Shown here: one piece after another, positions 32,226 through 43,285 of the stretch
Layout of the letters: each line of letters starts with the position of its first letter
Position numbering within the stretch: the stretch's first letter is position 1
Assembly (NCBI RefSeq): GCF_010183535.1
Contig: NC_071333.1
Coordinates: 20,520,587 to 20,584,586 of the forward strand
Direction of reading: 5' to 3'
Length of the DNA: 64,000 nt
Origin: Caenorhabditis remanei
Taxonomy: Eukaryota > Nematoda > Chromadorea > Rhabditida > Rhabditidae
Notes under the pieces: model-generated
Told to the model about the DNA's origin: nothing
Databases searched by the model: none
What the model saw: only the letters and a program-made list of their open reading frames with translations
Made by a program: the position numbers and the translations under genes

Positions 32226-34109
32226 TATAACGCGTTCTCTGTAAGACTCGAGCATCGTCATAGTACATAGGGGCCTAGAGTCTGTAAAGAAGTTAGGGCT
32301 TGCATTTTTATACAAACATGTACTATGGGTCTCTAGTAACCCAAACCCACAATATTGGCTCCCGGCTCGCAGGTACGGTAGTACGGTAGGTGCTCAAAAA
32401 TGCAAAAATGAAAATTTTTCAATTATGTCGTAGAAAGCTGAAATTTTTACCATGTTTCATAGGTGTAAAATAAAGTATTTCCACAAAGTTTCAAAACATG
32501 ATTCAAAAAATTCGCCGAGTTATAAGAAAAAATCATCACTTTTTTTAGAATTTTTAGAATTAAATTGAAAAAAAAGTGCCACTTTTGAAATAACATGTCT
32601 GAGGATTTTTTTGTTTTAAATGAACCACTCAAAGTTCTTTTTAAAAAACAAGACTTCGCCCTATATCATCGATTCCCAACAGTCGAAAAGTGACAACGTT
32701 GAAAACTAAAAAAATCGAATTTTTGAATTTTTTGTTTTTCTCATCAGAAATGAATAGTCCATGTTTTTTTGAGTATTTTTTGTATTGACCCTTTTAAATT
32801 TTCTTTACATTATCATACTAAGAAATTACAATTTTTGAAAAAAAAAATTTTTGATGATTTTTTATGGGAAAAATTTTTTTTTCAAAAAAGTATAAAACTC
32901 ATAATTTATTGCACAATTATTGTTTTAAATACCAGAAACTATTGTTTTAACACCGTTAAAGTGTTTTTATAACAACTATGGATAAGAGCAACTCGAATCA
33001 CAACGACCCCGAATCAGAACTGCTCTGTGCCATTGGGTGTTCGAATATTAAACGTGTTTCTTTATTATTTTTCTTATTCATGATGTTTCATTCTTTTCCC
33101 GATTTATCTTTGACTTTTGTTCACTTTCTTTTTTGGCGGAAGGCTCGGTGCACCGATCGGTGGAGATGGAAAAAATTCGATGACTCGGAAGAGGTCTATG
33201 ATGAGAACGGTGGAGAAAATAGTGGTTTCCAAAACCCTATTAATTAAACTAAACAAGACAACCAACGATAGATTTGAATCTTAAATACTTTCTTCAAATT
33301 TGGTTCTTTTTTTCAAATAAACGAATCAACAAATTCCAAAATTTTTTGGTGATTCGGGGTCGTTGTGATTCGAGTTGCTCTAATCCATAGTTGTTATAAA
33401 AAACACTTTAACGGTGTTAAAACAATAGTTTCTGGTATTTAAAACAATAATTTTGCAATAAATTATGAGTTTTATACTTTTTTGAAAAAAAAATTTTTCC
33501 CATAAAAAATCATCAAAAAATTTTTTTTCAAAAATTGTAATTTCTTAGTATGATAATGTAAAGAAAATTTAAAAGGGTCAATACAAAAAATACTCAAAAA
33601 AACATGGACTATTCATTTCTGAAGAGAAAAACAAAAAATTCAAAAATTCGATTTTTTTAGTTTTCAACGTTGTCACTTTTCGACTGTTGGGAATCGATGA
33701 TATAGGGCGAAGTCTTGTTTTTTAAAAAGGACTTTGAGTGGTTCATTTAAAACAAAAAAATCCTCAGACATGTTATTTCAAAAGTGGCATTTTTTTTTCA
33801 ATTTAATTCTAAAAATTCTAAAAAAGTGATGATTTTTTCTTATAACTCGGCGAATTTTTTGAATCATGTTTTGAAACTTCGTGGAAATACTTTATTTTAC
33901 ACCTATGAAACATGGTAAAAATTTCAGCTTTCTACGACATAATTGAAAAATTTTCATTTTTGCATTTTTGAGCACCTACCGTACTACCGTACCTGCGAGC
34001 CGGGAGCCAATATTGTGGATTTGGGTTACTAGAGACCCATAATACATAGTTGTATAAAAATCTGTCCCTAGGGCACACGTTGCTCGAGTCTTACAGAGAA
34101 CGCGTTATA
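32226..34109. mobile_element. 1.9-kb fold-back element, copy 2
   Basis: It has the same TATAACGCGTTCTCTG ends, inverted arms and spacer as copy 1, including the 89-codon frame at 32978-33247. The right end differs from copy 1: an internal stretch of about 40 bases is replaced by a CTGTCCCTAGGGCACACG segment shared with copy 3. Copies 2 and 3 therefore belong to one subfamily. Flanks are ...GACGA and TATATTG. Confidence 0.8.
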
Positions 34110-34757
34110 TATTGATTTAGACTCTTCTAGAACAGACGAAAAAAAAATGACAAGTGACTCAGGGTGGCATGACGAATGACAAAAGCTGGGAAATGACAGA
34201 GGAAGGAGGCACACAGTGGGGAAAAGACAAGTATGAGAATGCAGAGGTGTGAATCGTGAGCGATTGACCTTGAGGGAAGAAGCAAAAAAAGGTGAGGAAT
34301 GCGATCAGGGTATTTTCGGCAAGAGTTGAGCATCCTTTTGGTGTCATGTAGGCAAAGCATAGAAAAGTTTTCACATCACAATCAGGTGGATCGATCAGTA
34401 GCAACAGATGTTCCTCTCGTTGTCTATATCTCCACATGCCACCTGCTTGCTTATCTGGTTGATAAATCAGATAATCCTAACGTATTAGACTACAACACAT
34501 AACTCACGCACATCACTTGAACAAAAAGATTTTTTGTATCATGTTTCTCTCTTTTTCAAAACCGTCTAACTACCGATTGATTTTGTGGTGTGGTGAATCT
34601 TTATCAATTAGTCGTATGAGACGAAGCTGAATAACCTAGAAAAACGGAAAAGTAGTTTCCAAATATCATTTTATTAGTTGAAATTATTTAATAGATGAAA
34701 GTTGAATAGAAAAATTATAAAATAATTAGATATAGCACGGTATACATTTCGAAGTCT
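34110..34757. other. Intergenic, no gene recognised
   Basis: Short frames on the minus strand (34127-34437) are hydrophobic and without splice context. This is probably the 3' flank of the kinase gene that ends at 34758. Confidence 0.35.
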
Positions 34758-35730
34758 TCATTCTAAACAGGAAAATTTCTTCTTTGGAACTCGTTGACGT
34801 TTTCTGCCATTGTCCTCTGTAATTGGCACAACAGTTTGAAGTTTTCGCTTTCTGCCCTTTTTCGGCTGCGCAGTTCCTCCATTTTCGATATTCTTGTTAC
34901 CACTCAACCATTTATCTTCTTCAATATCGTCAACTGTCGCTCGTTTTGCAGGATCAACAACAAGAATTTTGCGCAGCAAACTCATCACGTCGTCTTCAAT
35001 ATTGTTCCATGGTAAGTTCTTGTCATCTTCCTTTGATATCCAATTCTCCATGTTTTTCTGAGTGGCCACTTCCCATGGCCGTCTTCCTGTCAGCATTTCG
35101 ATGAGAATGATACCACACGGCCATACATCGAGTGGTGGTCCGTCGACAAGTTTCTTCGACATTTCAACTTCCGGCGCCCAGTATTTAGCTGTGCCGCAGA
35201 GGGTCACCAGCATGTTTACTGCTTCATCGTCTCGGAATTTGGTTGCGAAACCAAAGTCTCCAATTTTCAAAATACCATCAGATGTCAAAAATAAATTCGC
35301 TGGCTTCAGATCTCGATGTACTATTCCTAGGCTGTGCATGAATTGAATTCCATCGATCATCTGGGTGAAGTACTCCTTGGCAATAGTAGATGACAGCGTT
35401 CCCTTTCGCCTTGATCATTTGCTCCAAGTCACCAGCAGCGGCAAATTCCAGGTAAAAGAATAAAAACTTTTGAGTTTTCAGGACGTCAAACAACTGGATT
35501 ATGTGCTTGTTTCCATCTTTGCTCAGCAGCTCGTGAATTTTGAATTCCTTCAAATTTTTGCATCCTTGTCCTGATTTCACACGTTTGATGACAACATCAC
35601 TGTTTTTTGAGGAGTATAACAAGACATCTCCAAATCCTCCGCTTCCGAGATGTTTGAGTCCGCCCTTTTCAATTTTCTTATCAATGACATCGTTGAAGAG
35701 CTCAAAATCACGAGGATATCCAATCATCAT
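34758..35730 (-). pseudogene. CHK1-like Ser/Thr protein kinase, one frameshift
   Basis: The minus-strand frame from ATG 35730 encodes the N-lobe: LGSGGFGDVLLY (glycine loop), DVVIKRV (ATP-binding Lys) and FFYLEFAAAGDLEQMI (hinge). After AKG it slips. A frame one base away, opening near 35400, carries IVHRDLKPANLFL, IGDFGFATKF, CGTAKYWAPEV and DVWPCGIILIEMLTGRRPWE, then a basic tail (GRKRKLQ; GRKRQR). All catalytic residues are present in one frame or the other. The only lesion seen is one extra base in AAAGGGAACGCTG (about 35396-35408). The closest relatives that I recognise are CHK1-like kinases, which are expanded in Caenorhabditis. The gene is intronless, which hints at retro-origin. It is either a young pseudogene or carries a sequencing error. 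Confidence 0.7.
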
Positions 35731-35731
35731 T

Positions 35732-35740
35732 TCTGAAAAG
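35732..35740 (-). promoter_or_regulatory. Probable trans-splice acceptor before the kinase start
   Basis: On the minus strand TTCTTTTCAG ends two bases before ATGATG of the CHK1-like gene. A spliced-leader acceptor so close to the start codon supports the chosen start and suggests that the gene was, or is, transcribed. Confidence 0.45.
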
Positions 35741-35759
35741 AACTCATTGGTAAATTGAA

Positions 35760-36062
35760 AACTAATATGAGGGAAACAAATTCAAACAATGACGCGACAT
35801 CAGGAGAGTCAATAATATCAGAAAGGATATTCATTTTTTAAGAAGGATTCAATAGACAGTTTCATTAATCACTAAATATATTCAGGAACAGCTACTAATT
35901 GTACCAAATCCAAAACTGAAAATTTTTTTTAAAGTGAAACAAAAATTGAGAAGTCAATAAAGATAAAAAAGAAGACAGCATGCATGAACTGGTATGGGGA
36001 ATGCCGAGAGTGCAAAGGAACTTTGGTCGTTTGTAGTTATTTTGCTACTGTGAGAAAAAAAC
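35760..36062. repeat. Degenerate dispersed repeat, unit A
   Basis: The segment with ATCAGGAGAGTCAATAA, AACTGGTATGGGGAATGCC and TTATTTTGCTACTGTGAG is repeated, with divergence, at about 37960-38330, 38480-38760 and 38890-39200 (for example ATCAGGAGAGTCGATAAG and TCATTTTGCTGCCGTGGG). These may be remnants of an old tandem duplication or of an untranslated region. No coding frame is shared. Confidence 0.5.
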
Positions 36063-36289
36063 CGAAATGAGGATCAATAACACGGAAAAACAATTTGGGA
36101 AATCTTTACTATTAACAAACACCAGATTCTGTATGTTTGTCTGTGGTTCGCCGATCCTACCGCCCTTCCTACTGGACCGATTTTCTTCAAATTTGGACCA
36201 AAAGATCAGAAATTTTCACCACTCGATGCCCGTCTTTTTCTTTTTTCAAAATTCTTAAAATGACGTCTTCTGAGACAGAAACACTGATA

Positions 36290-36570
36290 AAGCATTGGGG
36301 AATCGACAGCGGAAAAAGGGGGGGGGAGACGGTCGGCAAAGCGTCGCCTTTTCTTTCCTCGCCCGGCCGCCGTTTCTCCTGGCCGCATGGATCAAGTGGG
36401 TGCGTCGCCGCGTCCGACACAGGTCGTTCGCAAACGATCCGTTACGGATGCTTCGGACGATCGCGCACGGTCCATATCGGTACCGAAAAAAAGACTCGTT
36501 ATGGATCCATAACCGACCCGTTTGCGAACGTCGTATACGAGTCCGTGCGCGATCCGTTCATTTCTTGTTG
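36290..36570. other. CpG-rich islet 1
   Basis: This is markedly richer in C, G and CpG than its surroundings. It is full of near-palindromic words such as GATCCGTTACGGATGC, TCGTTCGCAAACGATCC and CGTATACGAGTCCGTGCGCG. Frames are open on both strands as expected for CG-rich DNA, and none resembles a protein. The same word set recurs in islet 2 at 37195-37460. Confidence 0.45.
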
Positions 36571-37194
36571 CTCTCCTTGCCCTCCCCTTCCCATTTTTCT
36601 TGGTTTTCAAAGCAAAAAAGCTTTTTATAATGACTAATTTATTTCAGAAAAAAACATTTAAACAATTAAAAATTCAAGAACGAAAGATAGAAAAGTCAAC
36701 AAAAAACTAATATAGCATTTATTGAAACATTCTTAATTTTTTGTCGATTTGTGTCGATTTTGTGCCAATATCCATAATTCTGTCCATTTTTGAAGCCAAA
36801 ATCCTGTTGTAGTTTCCTCCGTCCTCTTCCGCCAAGGCAACACTTGATGCTCTGAAAATTTATTTTTCTCATTTTTATCTGGAAATAAATCGCTCACTCA
36901 CCGAAAAACTGCTTAAAAGTAGATTGTTTCTGCCTAATTTATCGAAAAATATTGAACTTCCGGCTCCTTATTTTTTGATTTGAATATCCGACAAGACTCT
37001 GAAAAATAGAGGTCCTATACTGTATTTATAGGTCGCCGATAGACAAACCTCAACAAAACTGTTGCCCATTTTGTTCGAATTGGTCTCCAATAATTTTATC
37101 AACCTGAAAACCATGAAGAAGTAAATAAATCAAAGAAATTTGAGAAAAAATAGGAAAAAAATATTCGAAATAAAAATAAAAATTGAGCTGGCCG

Positions 37195-37460
37195 CGAGAG
37201 AAAAAGTTAGTCCAATCATCCATATACGATCCGTTTGCGAAAGCAATCAGAGTCGCTCAGTAGGACGTCGTAAACCATCCTCACGCGATCTCGTATCCGA
37301 GCAGTCGATAGAAAAATTGGACATCCATAAACGGTCCGTGTGCGAATGAGAAATACGAGTCGCGCGCGAACGACCTTTCGCGAGAAGCGTCGTTACGGAT
37401 CCGTAAAGACTCCGCACAAGATTCGCATCCGTAACGCGTCTACTCGCGAACAACCTGTGG
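37195..37460. other. CpG-rich islet 2
   Basis: It shares vocabulary with islet 1: CGATCCGTTTGCGAAAGC, ACGGTCCGTGTGCGAATG, CGTTACGGATCCGTAA and GCATCCGTAACGCG. The stretch between the islets is normal AT-rich sequence. No promoter, gene or repeat terminus was recognised. Confidence 0.45.
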
Positions 37461-37514
37461 ATCTGGCGAGTTAAGCAACGTTGACTACAGTTAGTTGGTT
37501 CGAACCCATGTCAG

Positions 37515-37680
37515 AACGTGAAAGATTTTTTGATTTCATCGGATTCAGAAAAAATGGAGGATTCCAAACGTGTCGTCCGTTTCCGGATTGGTCCACGCCA
37601 TAAAAAGTTATAGGCCGTTTTCTAAAAAGTGACGACGTGAAAGATTTTTTGATTTCATCGGATTCAGAAAAAAAAGAGGA
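37515..37680 (+). repeat. Direct repeat, 119-bp period, two copies
   Basis: GTGAAAGATTTTTTGATTTC followed by ATCGGATTCAGAAAAAA occurs at about 37518 and again at about 37637. A hairpin GTCGCCGTTAGGCGAC lies just downstream (about 37737). There is no coding evidence. Confidence 0.5.
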
Positions 37681-37959
37681 CTCCAATCACGATTTTCTGT
37701 AACACCTAAAAGGGTGGTGTTGAGAAGGAGGTTTAGTCGCCGTTAGGCGACGTGAACCGACTGGTATCTAAAAATTATTATTCCGCTAAAAACTAAATAA
37801 AGGTAAATTCTGTCGTTAAGAAAACTGGAACACTTCCGGTTCCTTGCAATCTCGCTCAACCCAGGAATATTGAGAGGCAGAAGTAAGTCGGATGGCATCT
37901 CACTAGAGCTGTTACTTTTTGATAACTTTTTGGTTTTTGGTAAGCTTTTACTTTGTTGA

Positions 37960-39200
37960 ATGAAAAACTAAGACGAGGGAAAGCATTATCTTACATTTTT
38001 TTCAATGAAGAATTCAAAGGTGGGTTTTGTACATTTACTAAATATAATTAAGAAGAACTACAGTCTATTGATGATCTGACCGACCCCGAAATTTGCAGAA
38101 AGTGAAAAATAAAGAACGTTTTAAAGTGAAATAAAACAAGATCAGGAGAGTCGATAAGTATTAGAAAGGTAGAACTCATCAACTGGTACAAGGGAATGTC
38201 GTGAATGCTAAGATATTCCCGGCCTCATGCAGTCATTTTGCTGCCGTGGGAAACAACGCAGACTTTCGAAACCGTGCGTTTCAATGTTATTGATTCCTAG
38301 TATGGGAAGAAAAATAACAAGAAAAATGGATAAAAAATAGCTAAAAACTTATTAATTCTTTACAAACTGAATAAAAGTGAATGCCGTCGTTGAAAAACTA
38401 GAAAACATCCGGATCTTTGCAATCTCTCCCAAGGCAAAAACATTAAGAGGGGCAGAAGTAACTCGGATGGAATGTTGCTTTTGTGAGTAAAAAAACTTCT
38501 ATAAGGAAACGATTTCTATTTCATTTTTTTCAAAGTGGGATATAACTGTGGTTTACTTTACTTAATATACTCAGGAAAAACTAGTGTCTTCTTAGGATGA
38601 TCCGATCGATTCCAAAATTTGCAAAATTCGGAAATCGTGAGAATGCCGAAAAAAAAAGAAATCTTATGCAGTAATTTCGCTGCTGTGGGAAAGAACAAAA
38701 TCGATCAATAAATCGTAAAGAAATAGGGAAATAGCTAAAAACTGATTGCTTCACTATAAACGAAGTAAGATCAAGCTCCTTTGTTGAAAAATTTAAAAAC
38801 TTCTGGATCTTTGCAATCTTGCCTAATGCGAAAACTTTGAGAGGGTCAGAAGTGTTCGGATAACATTTATGTCGCATTTTCAGTAAAATGTTACTGAAGT
38901 TGTCGGAGAATGAGAAGCTACTCTGTGAAAGATTTTTTAAAGATTCAAAGGCGGAAACCAGACCAGAAAACTGTAAAGGAAGGCTTAAAAGTGAAATAGA
39001 AATGGAACAGGAGAGTCAATAAATATTAGAGAGAATACAGATCGCACGAACTAGTATGAGAAATGAGAATGTCAAGAAATCTCAGTTGTCATTTCGCTGC
39101 TGTGACACAGAAACGCAACGTGACGCAAGTAACGCAAGTAAGTCTTTCAAAACCTGTTGATTCCCACGGTAAGAATCAATAATACAAAAAATGAATGAGA
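37960..39200. repeat. Three degenerate copies of the dispersed repeat A
   Basis: Copies lie at about 37960-38330, 38480-38760 and 38890-39200, spaced about 450-520 bases apart, in the same orientation as the copy at 35760-36062. Each contains a version of AGTCAATAA...AGAAAG...GAACTGGTA(C/T)..GGGAATG and a TTTGCTGC(T/C)GTG(G/A) segment. They look like an ancient tandem array. No gene is supported inside. Confidence 0.45.
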
Positions 39201-39902
39201 AAATAGCTAAATACTGAACATTCCTCTAATAACTAATAACAGCTGCCGCGAAGTCAATGAAATCAAGTATAATTCATATTACTAGTTTCAAATCCAGAAA
39301 CAAGAAAAAATTGAGTTAAACAGATTGATGCGATCAAAATATACTAATACATTATCATTCATTTTATCCGATTTGATTTGTTCTAAATTCGATTTAAAAC
39401 AGATCAAACTTTTCCACCATCTCGCTACACCAATATGCACCACTTCAGACGAACATGTGAAACGATAAATTTATATCTGATTCTAGCTTCTCAATATTTA
39501 AAGATCCTCAACCATGGGCTGGCACTTCTCGGAGATAATTTCAAAAACTGTATCTCATTTCCTTGCAGTGTCACTAGCATATTCACATGACACAAAAAAT
39601 ATTGATTTTTCTTCATTTTTCATAAATTTCATAGTTTTCTTAGTTTTCTTATTCATTTCCCATATTATTTGTATTTTCCTTTCTTTCAAGTGAGTAATGC
39701 AAAATAAATGTGACAACAAACATCGGCCGCCGCAGTAGGGGGTGTGCAAGCGCGCCGCACCGCACTCGGACAAGAGGGCCCTAAATTGTTTTTTCATCGT
39801 CTCGCTCATTTTCGTCGTTAGTTCTCTATTTTTTTCCTAATTTTTCTCATAATTTTTTGCGTTTTAGTTTTCCATTTAAACGAATCAATTTTTAGGTGCA
39901 TC
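39201..39902. promoter_or_regulatory. 5' flank of membrane gene 1
   Basis: A GC-rich patch (39725-39780, CGGCCGCCGCAGTAG, GCGCGCCGCACCGCACTC) sits about 130 bases upstream of the start codon. An acceptor-like TTTTTAG at about 39889-39895 lies eight bases before the ATG, so the transcript may be trans-spliced there. The minus frame 39555-39809 is not supported. Confidence 0.35.
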
Positions 39903-41222
39903 ATGACAAACTTTCCCAAGGATTCCAAACAGAAAACGCGAGTGCGAAACATGGAGGTGAGGGAAAGTTTTTTTTTGGTGTTTTGTCATATTCTTTTTCC
40001 AGACATCCCTCATCTTTTTCCTTGGAGTCGAAGTGATGTTCGGTGCTCTGGAGTTCTTCTTCATGAGTCCAGTAGTCTTGCACAGCTACAAAATTATCAA
40101 AATCTTCTTTATCATTTGGATTCCGAATCTTGTGATCGCTTCCTTCTTCTTCCTCGCCGTCAAACCGGGTATCTTCGCCATGTATCGTGCAGGATTTAGA
40201 GTGAGTTTTCACATTTACCTTTAAAACTCTTTTTTCTATTTCCAGATGATTCATTTCACCGTCATCGCCAACATCTACTACTGGTACAGACTAATGCCCG
40301 TGTCCGTATGTACTATTGGTCTCTGTGTTGTCGAATTCATCTGTCTTGTCGATGGAGTGTCAAATGAGAAAGTGAGTTCAAAATTAATACGTTTAGATAC
40401 GTCCTTCTTTGCACTCACTGCCTCAAGCTGTTAAAATTGGAAAGCGAAAAATCAATAGCTATTCGAGATAAAAGTGTCATAGCCACGCAACATTTCAAAT
40501 TGTGAAACGTCGAGTTTTAAACTGTCACGTCATTTCGTGCTAATTTCTCAGTAAATTCTGCAGTTTTTTGAAGAAATTTTGAAATCGATCACTTTCGCAC
40601 GAAACGAGCGTATTGTGAGCTCGCCCGGCCAAATATCTTTTAACTGTAACATTTGGAAACAAAGAGATACAAAAATTGCATTAATCGTGGTCCGAAGAAC
40701 TAAAAAGAAAGTTATCACTTCTAAATGTAGGAATAACACGTACACTTTTTGAAAAGTTACCAAGCTGCTCACATTATGTTTAGTGACTGTTTCTCAGTAG
40801 TTGCGAAACGAAATTCTGCCCTATCACTTACTTTATATTAAATTTTGCATTTTTCTGCAAGAATTCTTGAAAATCTAGCGGGCGTTGGTACACCAAACTG
40901 ATTTTTCGGCTGTTCACGGTGACATCGTGAAACTATGTTCCTCCCCTACCCACCGAATCAAGTTATTTCAAACAAATTACTGTTTCAGATGACGTATCCT
41001 GGCCAATGGATTCTCACAATCGTCCACAAACTGAGAAAATCTCCGCAAGAGACTGCCATCGAAATGATCTCTCTCCACTCGTCCACAAATGATAACTTTC
41101 TGTCTGAAGTTAACGAAAAACCCTTCGCGCGAGAATTGGACACTTCTCTACATTACTCGAGTGACGAAGACTCAATTCCCCCATTTTCATCGCTTGAACC
41201 CCTTGGTATATTTGTTGTCTGA
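39903..41222 (+). CDS. Membrane gene 1: four-segment multi-pass protein, family unknown
   Basis: There are four exons, 39903-39956, 40003-40200, 40246-40371 and 40989-41222, all phase 0, giving 203 residues. Exon 1 encodes a short basic N-terminus (KDSKQKTRVRNME). Exons 2 and 3 encode four hydrophobic segments: LIFFLGVEVMFGALEFFF, IFFIIWIPNLVIASFFFLAV, a short one at FTVIANIYY, and VCTIGLCVVEFICLV. Exon 4 encodes a polar Ser/Asp/Glu-rich tail. A paralogue with the same exon structure lies at 46020-46587, and a stray copy of exon 4 at 42995-43280. The third intron is unusually long (617 bases). I do not recognise the family. Confidence 0.8.
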
Positions 41223-41757
41223 ATGTTAGAGTGTCCCATTATCCCGGTGGTTTATAGTAATTAGCGTATTTCATAATTTTTCATGCATGAGTTATTTTAA
41301 ATGTTTTTAATTGCCCGTGTTCAAATTAATATAGTTTTGAATGTATAAATTGTTATTGGGGACTGAGCTTGACTGTCATCTGACGAAACCTCGACGAAAT
41401 GCACACGTGCAAATGATGGAGAGTTTTCCGCTCATCGGACCGCTACGCACGATCGCTCGCGACTGGGGAAAAAAAGTGAGCAAAGGTAGAAGTGTGTGTC
41501 TTCCCGCCGGTCCGACGGAACCTTTTTACTAACAAGAGGGAATATTGGAGGGACCAACCACCCTTTTCCCCGCAAACACCGTGACGACACATTGCGTATC
41601 TTCCCAGAGCTCGTTTGTATTGACCTCACACAGGGCCACCTCACACACACACACACAATATAAGGCCTCCTCATTCTTCGCCGCGCTCTCGATTGACATT
41701 CTCCTATTTCTCCCGACTCGGATTCTCTTCTTTTCACTCGAATTATCATCCTCTAAC
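41223..41757 (+). promoter_or_regulatory. 3' end of membrane gene 1 and 5' region of kinase gene
   Basis: After the stop codon comes a 3' UTR (AGTGTCCCATTATCCCGG). The 5' region of the CK1-like gene follows, with (CA)n near 41640-41660 and ATATAAGGCC at about 41659 as a possible TATA-like element. A donor CTAAC|GTAAGT at 41757/41758 pairs with TTTTAG at 41801, forming a 44-base 5' UTR intron. Confidence 0.45.
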
Positions 41758-41802
41758 GTAAGTTAACCATTATTAAGAGAAATTCTTCAATTTTATTTTA
41801 GG

Positions 41803-42875
41803 ATGGACATCGTATTTGCTCCGGGGTCACTTGTCGATGGACGATTCCGAGTTTTGGGCATCTTGCACAACAGTGAGACCCAAATATACAATGTCACAGA
41901 CACGCAACAAGGAGATGTCGAGTGTATCCTGAAACTGTACAAAAGAGACATATTTGACGACGCGTACTACAATGAGATCACCTTCCTCAAAGCATGCAAA
42001 GGCAAAAAGGGATATCCTTATTTATTCAGCGTATTCTCGTTTGCACATGGAAACATAGAATGTGATTGTATTGGTAAGTTTATCAAAACTTGATGATTAA
42101 TTTGAACAATGCTGTTTTCAGTTATGTCCGACGTTGGGGACACTTTGCTCTCCCAACTGAAGATGAGATCGTGGCGATTCACTATGGCAAATACAGTGCG
42201 TATAGGGTATCGGTGCCTTGAGCTCCTGGAAAAGATGCACGCTATGGGATACGTTCATATGGATGTCCATCAGCAGAACATCATGGTAGAACATGATTAC
42301 GATGGAGTAAGTTGTTTAAATGAAGCTAATATTGTAGAAATATTATTTTTATTGGCTGATTTGTTATTTTTTCAAAATTTATATACTTCTTCGTTTCAGG
42401 AACTGAAGCTCAATCTCATAGATTTTGAGTTTACCAGCAAGATTCACCCCCCACCATCATGCAACAATTTTTTCGCGCGGCAATCAAGCTTGAACATCGC
42501 AAGACACGGTGACTACTCACCAATTGATGACCTGGTCTCGATGGTCTTCGTCCTTTTTGCCACTCAAAACATCGATCCATTTATAAGAAGGAACATTGAT
42601 GATTACGTCCAACAGAAAGAACAATTCGTAAGCCAGATACTTAGAAAACAGGAGAACCATAACTTATTTTATTTCAGCATGCCGACCCTATGCGCCACTT
42701 TCCGAATGCAGAAAGTCAGTGGCTTGGAAGATTGTATATTGAGATTGAAAGGCAAAGGACTGACGGATATGACAAGTCTAAGATTCTCGAAATCTTGAAT
42801 GCGGCTGTGTCAGGAATTGATCCACGATCTCCAATCGATTTCGGTTACCAACGCGGGACATACTGGATTCGATAA
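41803..42875 (+). CDS. CK1-like protein kinase with altered HRD and DFG motifs
   Basis: There are four exons, 41803-42073, 42122-42306, 42400-42627 and 42678-42875, in consistent phase, giving 293 residues, the usual size for worm CK1-group kinases. The N-lobe has FRVLGILHNSETQIYNV and CILKLYKRD, with a candidate ATP-binding Lys. The catalytic loop reads GYVHMDVHQQNIMV (HMD instead of HRD, with Asp and Asn retained). The metal-binding motif reads LIDFEF (DFE instead of DFG, Asp retained). RHGDYSPIDDLVSMVFVLFA matches the CK1 pattern after the activation segment. Catalytic Lys, Asp, Asn and Asp remain, so weak activity is possible, but a pseudokinase is equally likely. A 5' UTR intron precedes it. 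Confidence 0.75.
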
Positions 42876-42994
42876 TTGTTCCGTTTGATCCCTTCACAAA
42901 CACATTGTCTCAACTCCCAGCCAATTGTTACTGTTAATGTCGCCTTTCTCCATTCCAGTATCCTTTTTTGTCCGTTTTCCGTTAATCGCTCCCC

Positions 42995-43285
42995 AATTAT
43001 TTTGACGTATCCTGGCCAAGGAATTCTCATAATCATCCGCAAACTGAAAAACTCTCCGCAAGACCCTGACACTGAAATGATATCTTTCCACTCTTCCACA
43101 ACTGATAACTTTCTCTTAGAAGTCTACAAAAATCTTTGGCGCGAGAATCAAACACTCATCTTCATTACTCGAATGACGATGAGTCAACTTCCCGATACTT
43201 ATCGCTTAAGCCCCTTGGTATATTGATTGTGTGAATGTTAGTATATCCATTTTTCCCGATTATCCATTGTAATTAGAGTCTTTTT
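42995..43285 (+). pseudogene. Stray copy of exon 4 of membrane gene 1
   Basis: GACGTATCCTGGCCAAGGAA and the following 280 bases align with 40989-41265, including the stop region and part of the 3' UTR (CCCCTTGGTATATT; GAATGTTAG). Indels break the frame several times. No exons 1-3 are present, and it sits 120 bases after the CK1-like gene. The simplest reading is that a duplicated membrane gene lost its front, or that the kinase gene inserted between copies. Confidence 0.65.

Noticed and set aside
36137..36637. 166-codon plus-strand frame and overlapping minus-strand frames
   Set aside because: Open frames on both strands follow from CG-rich composition with few stops; no splice sites or domain are seen.
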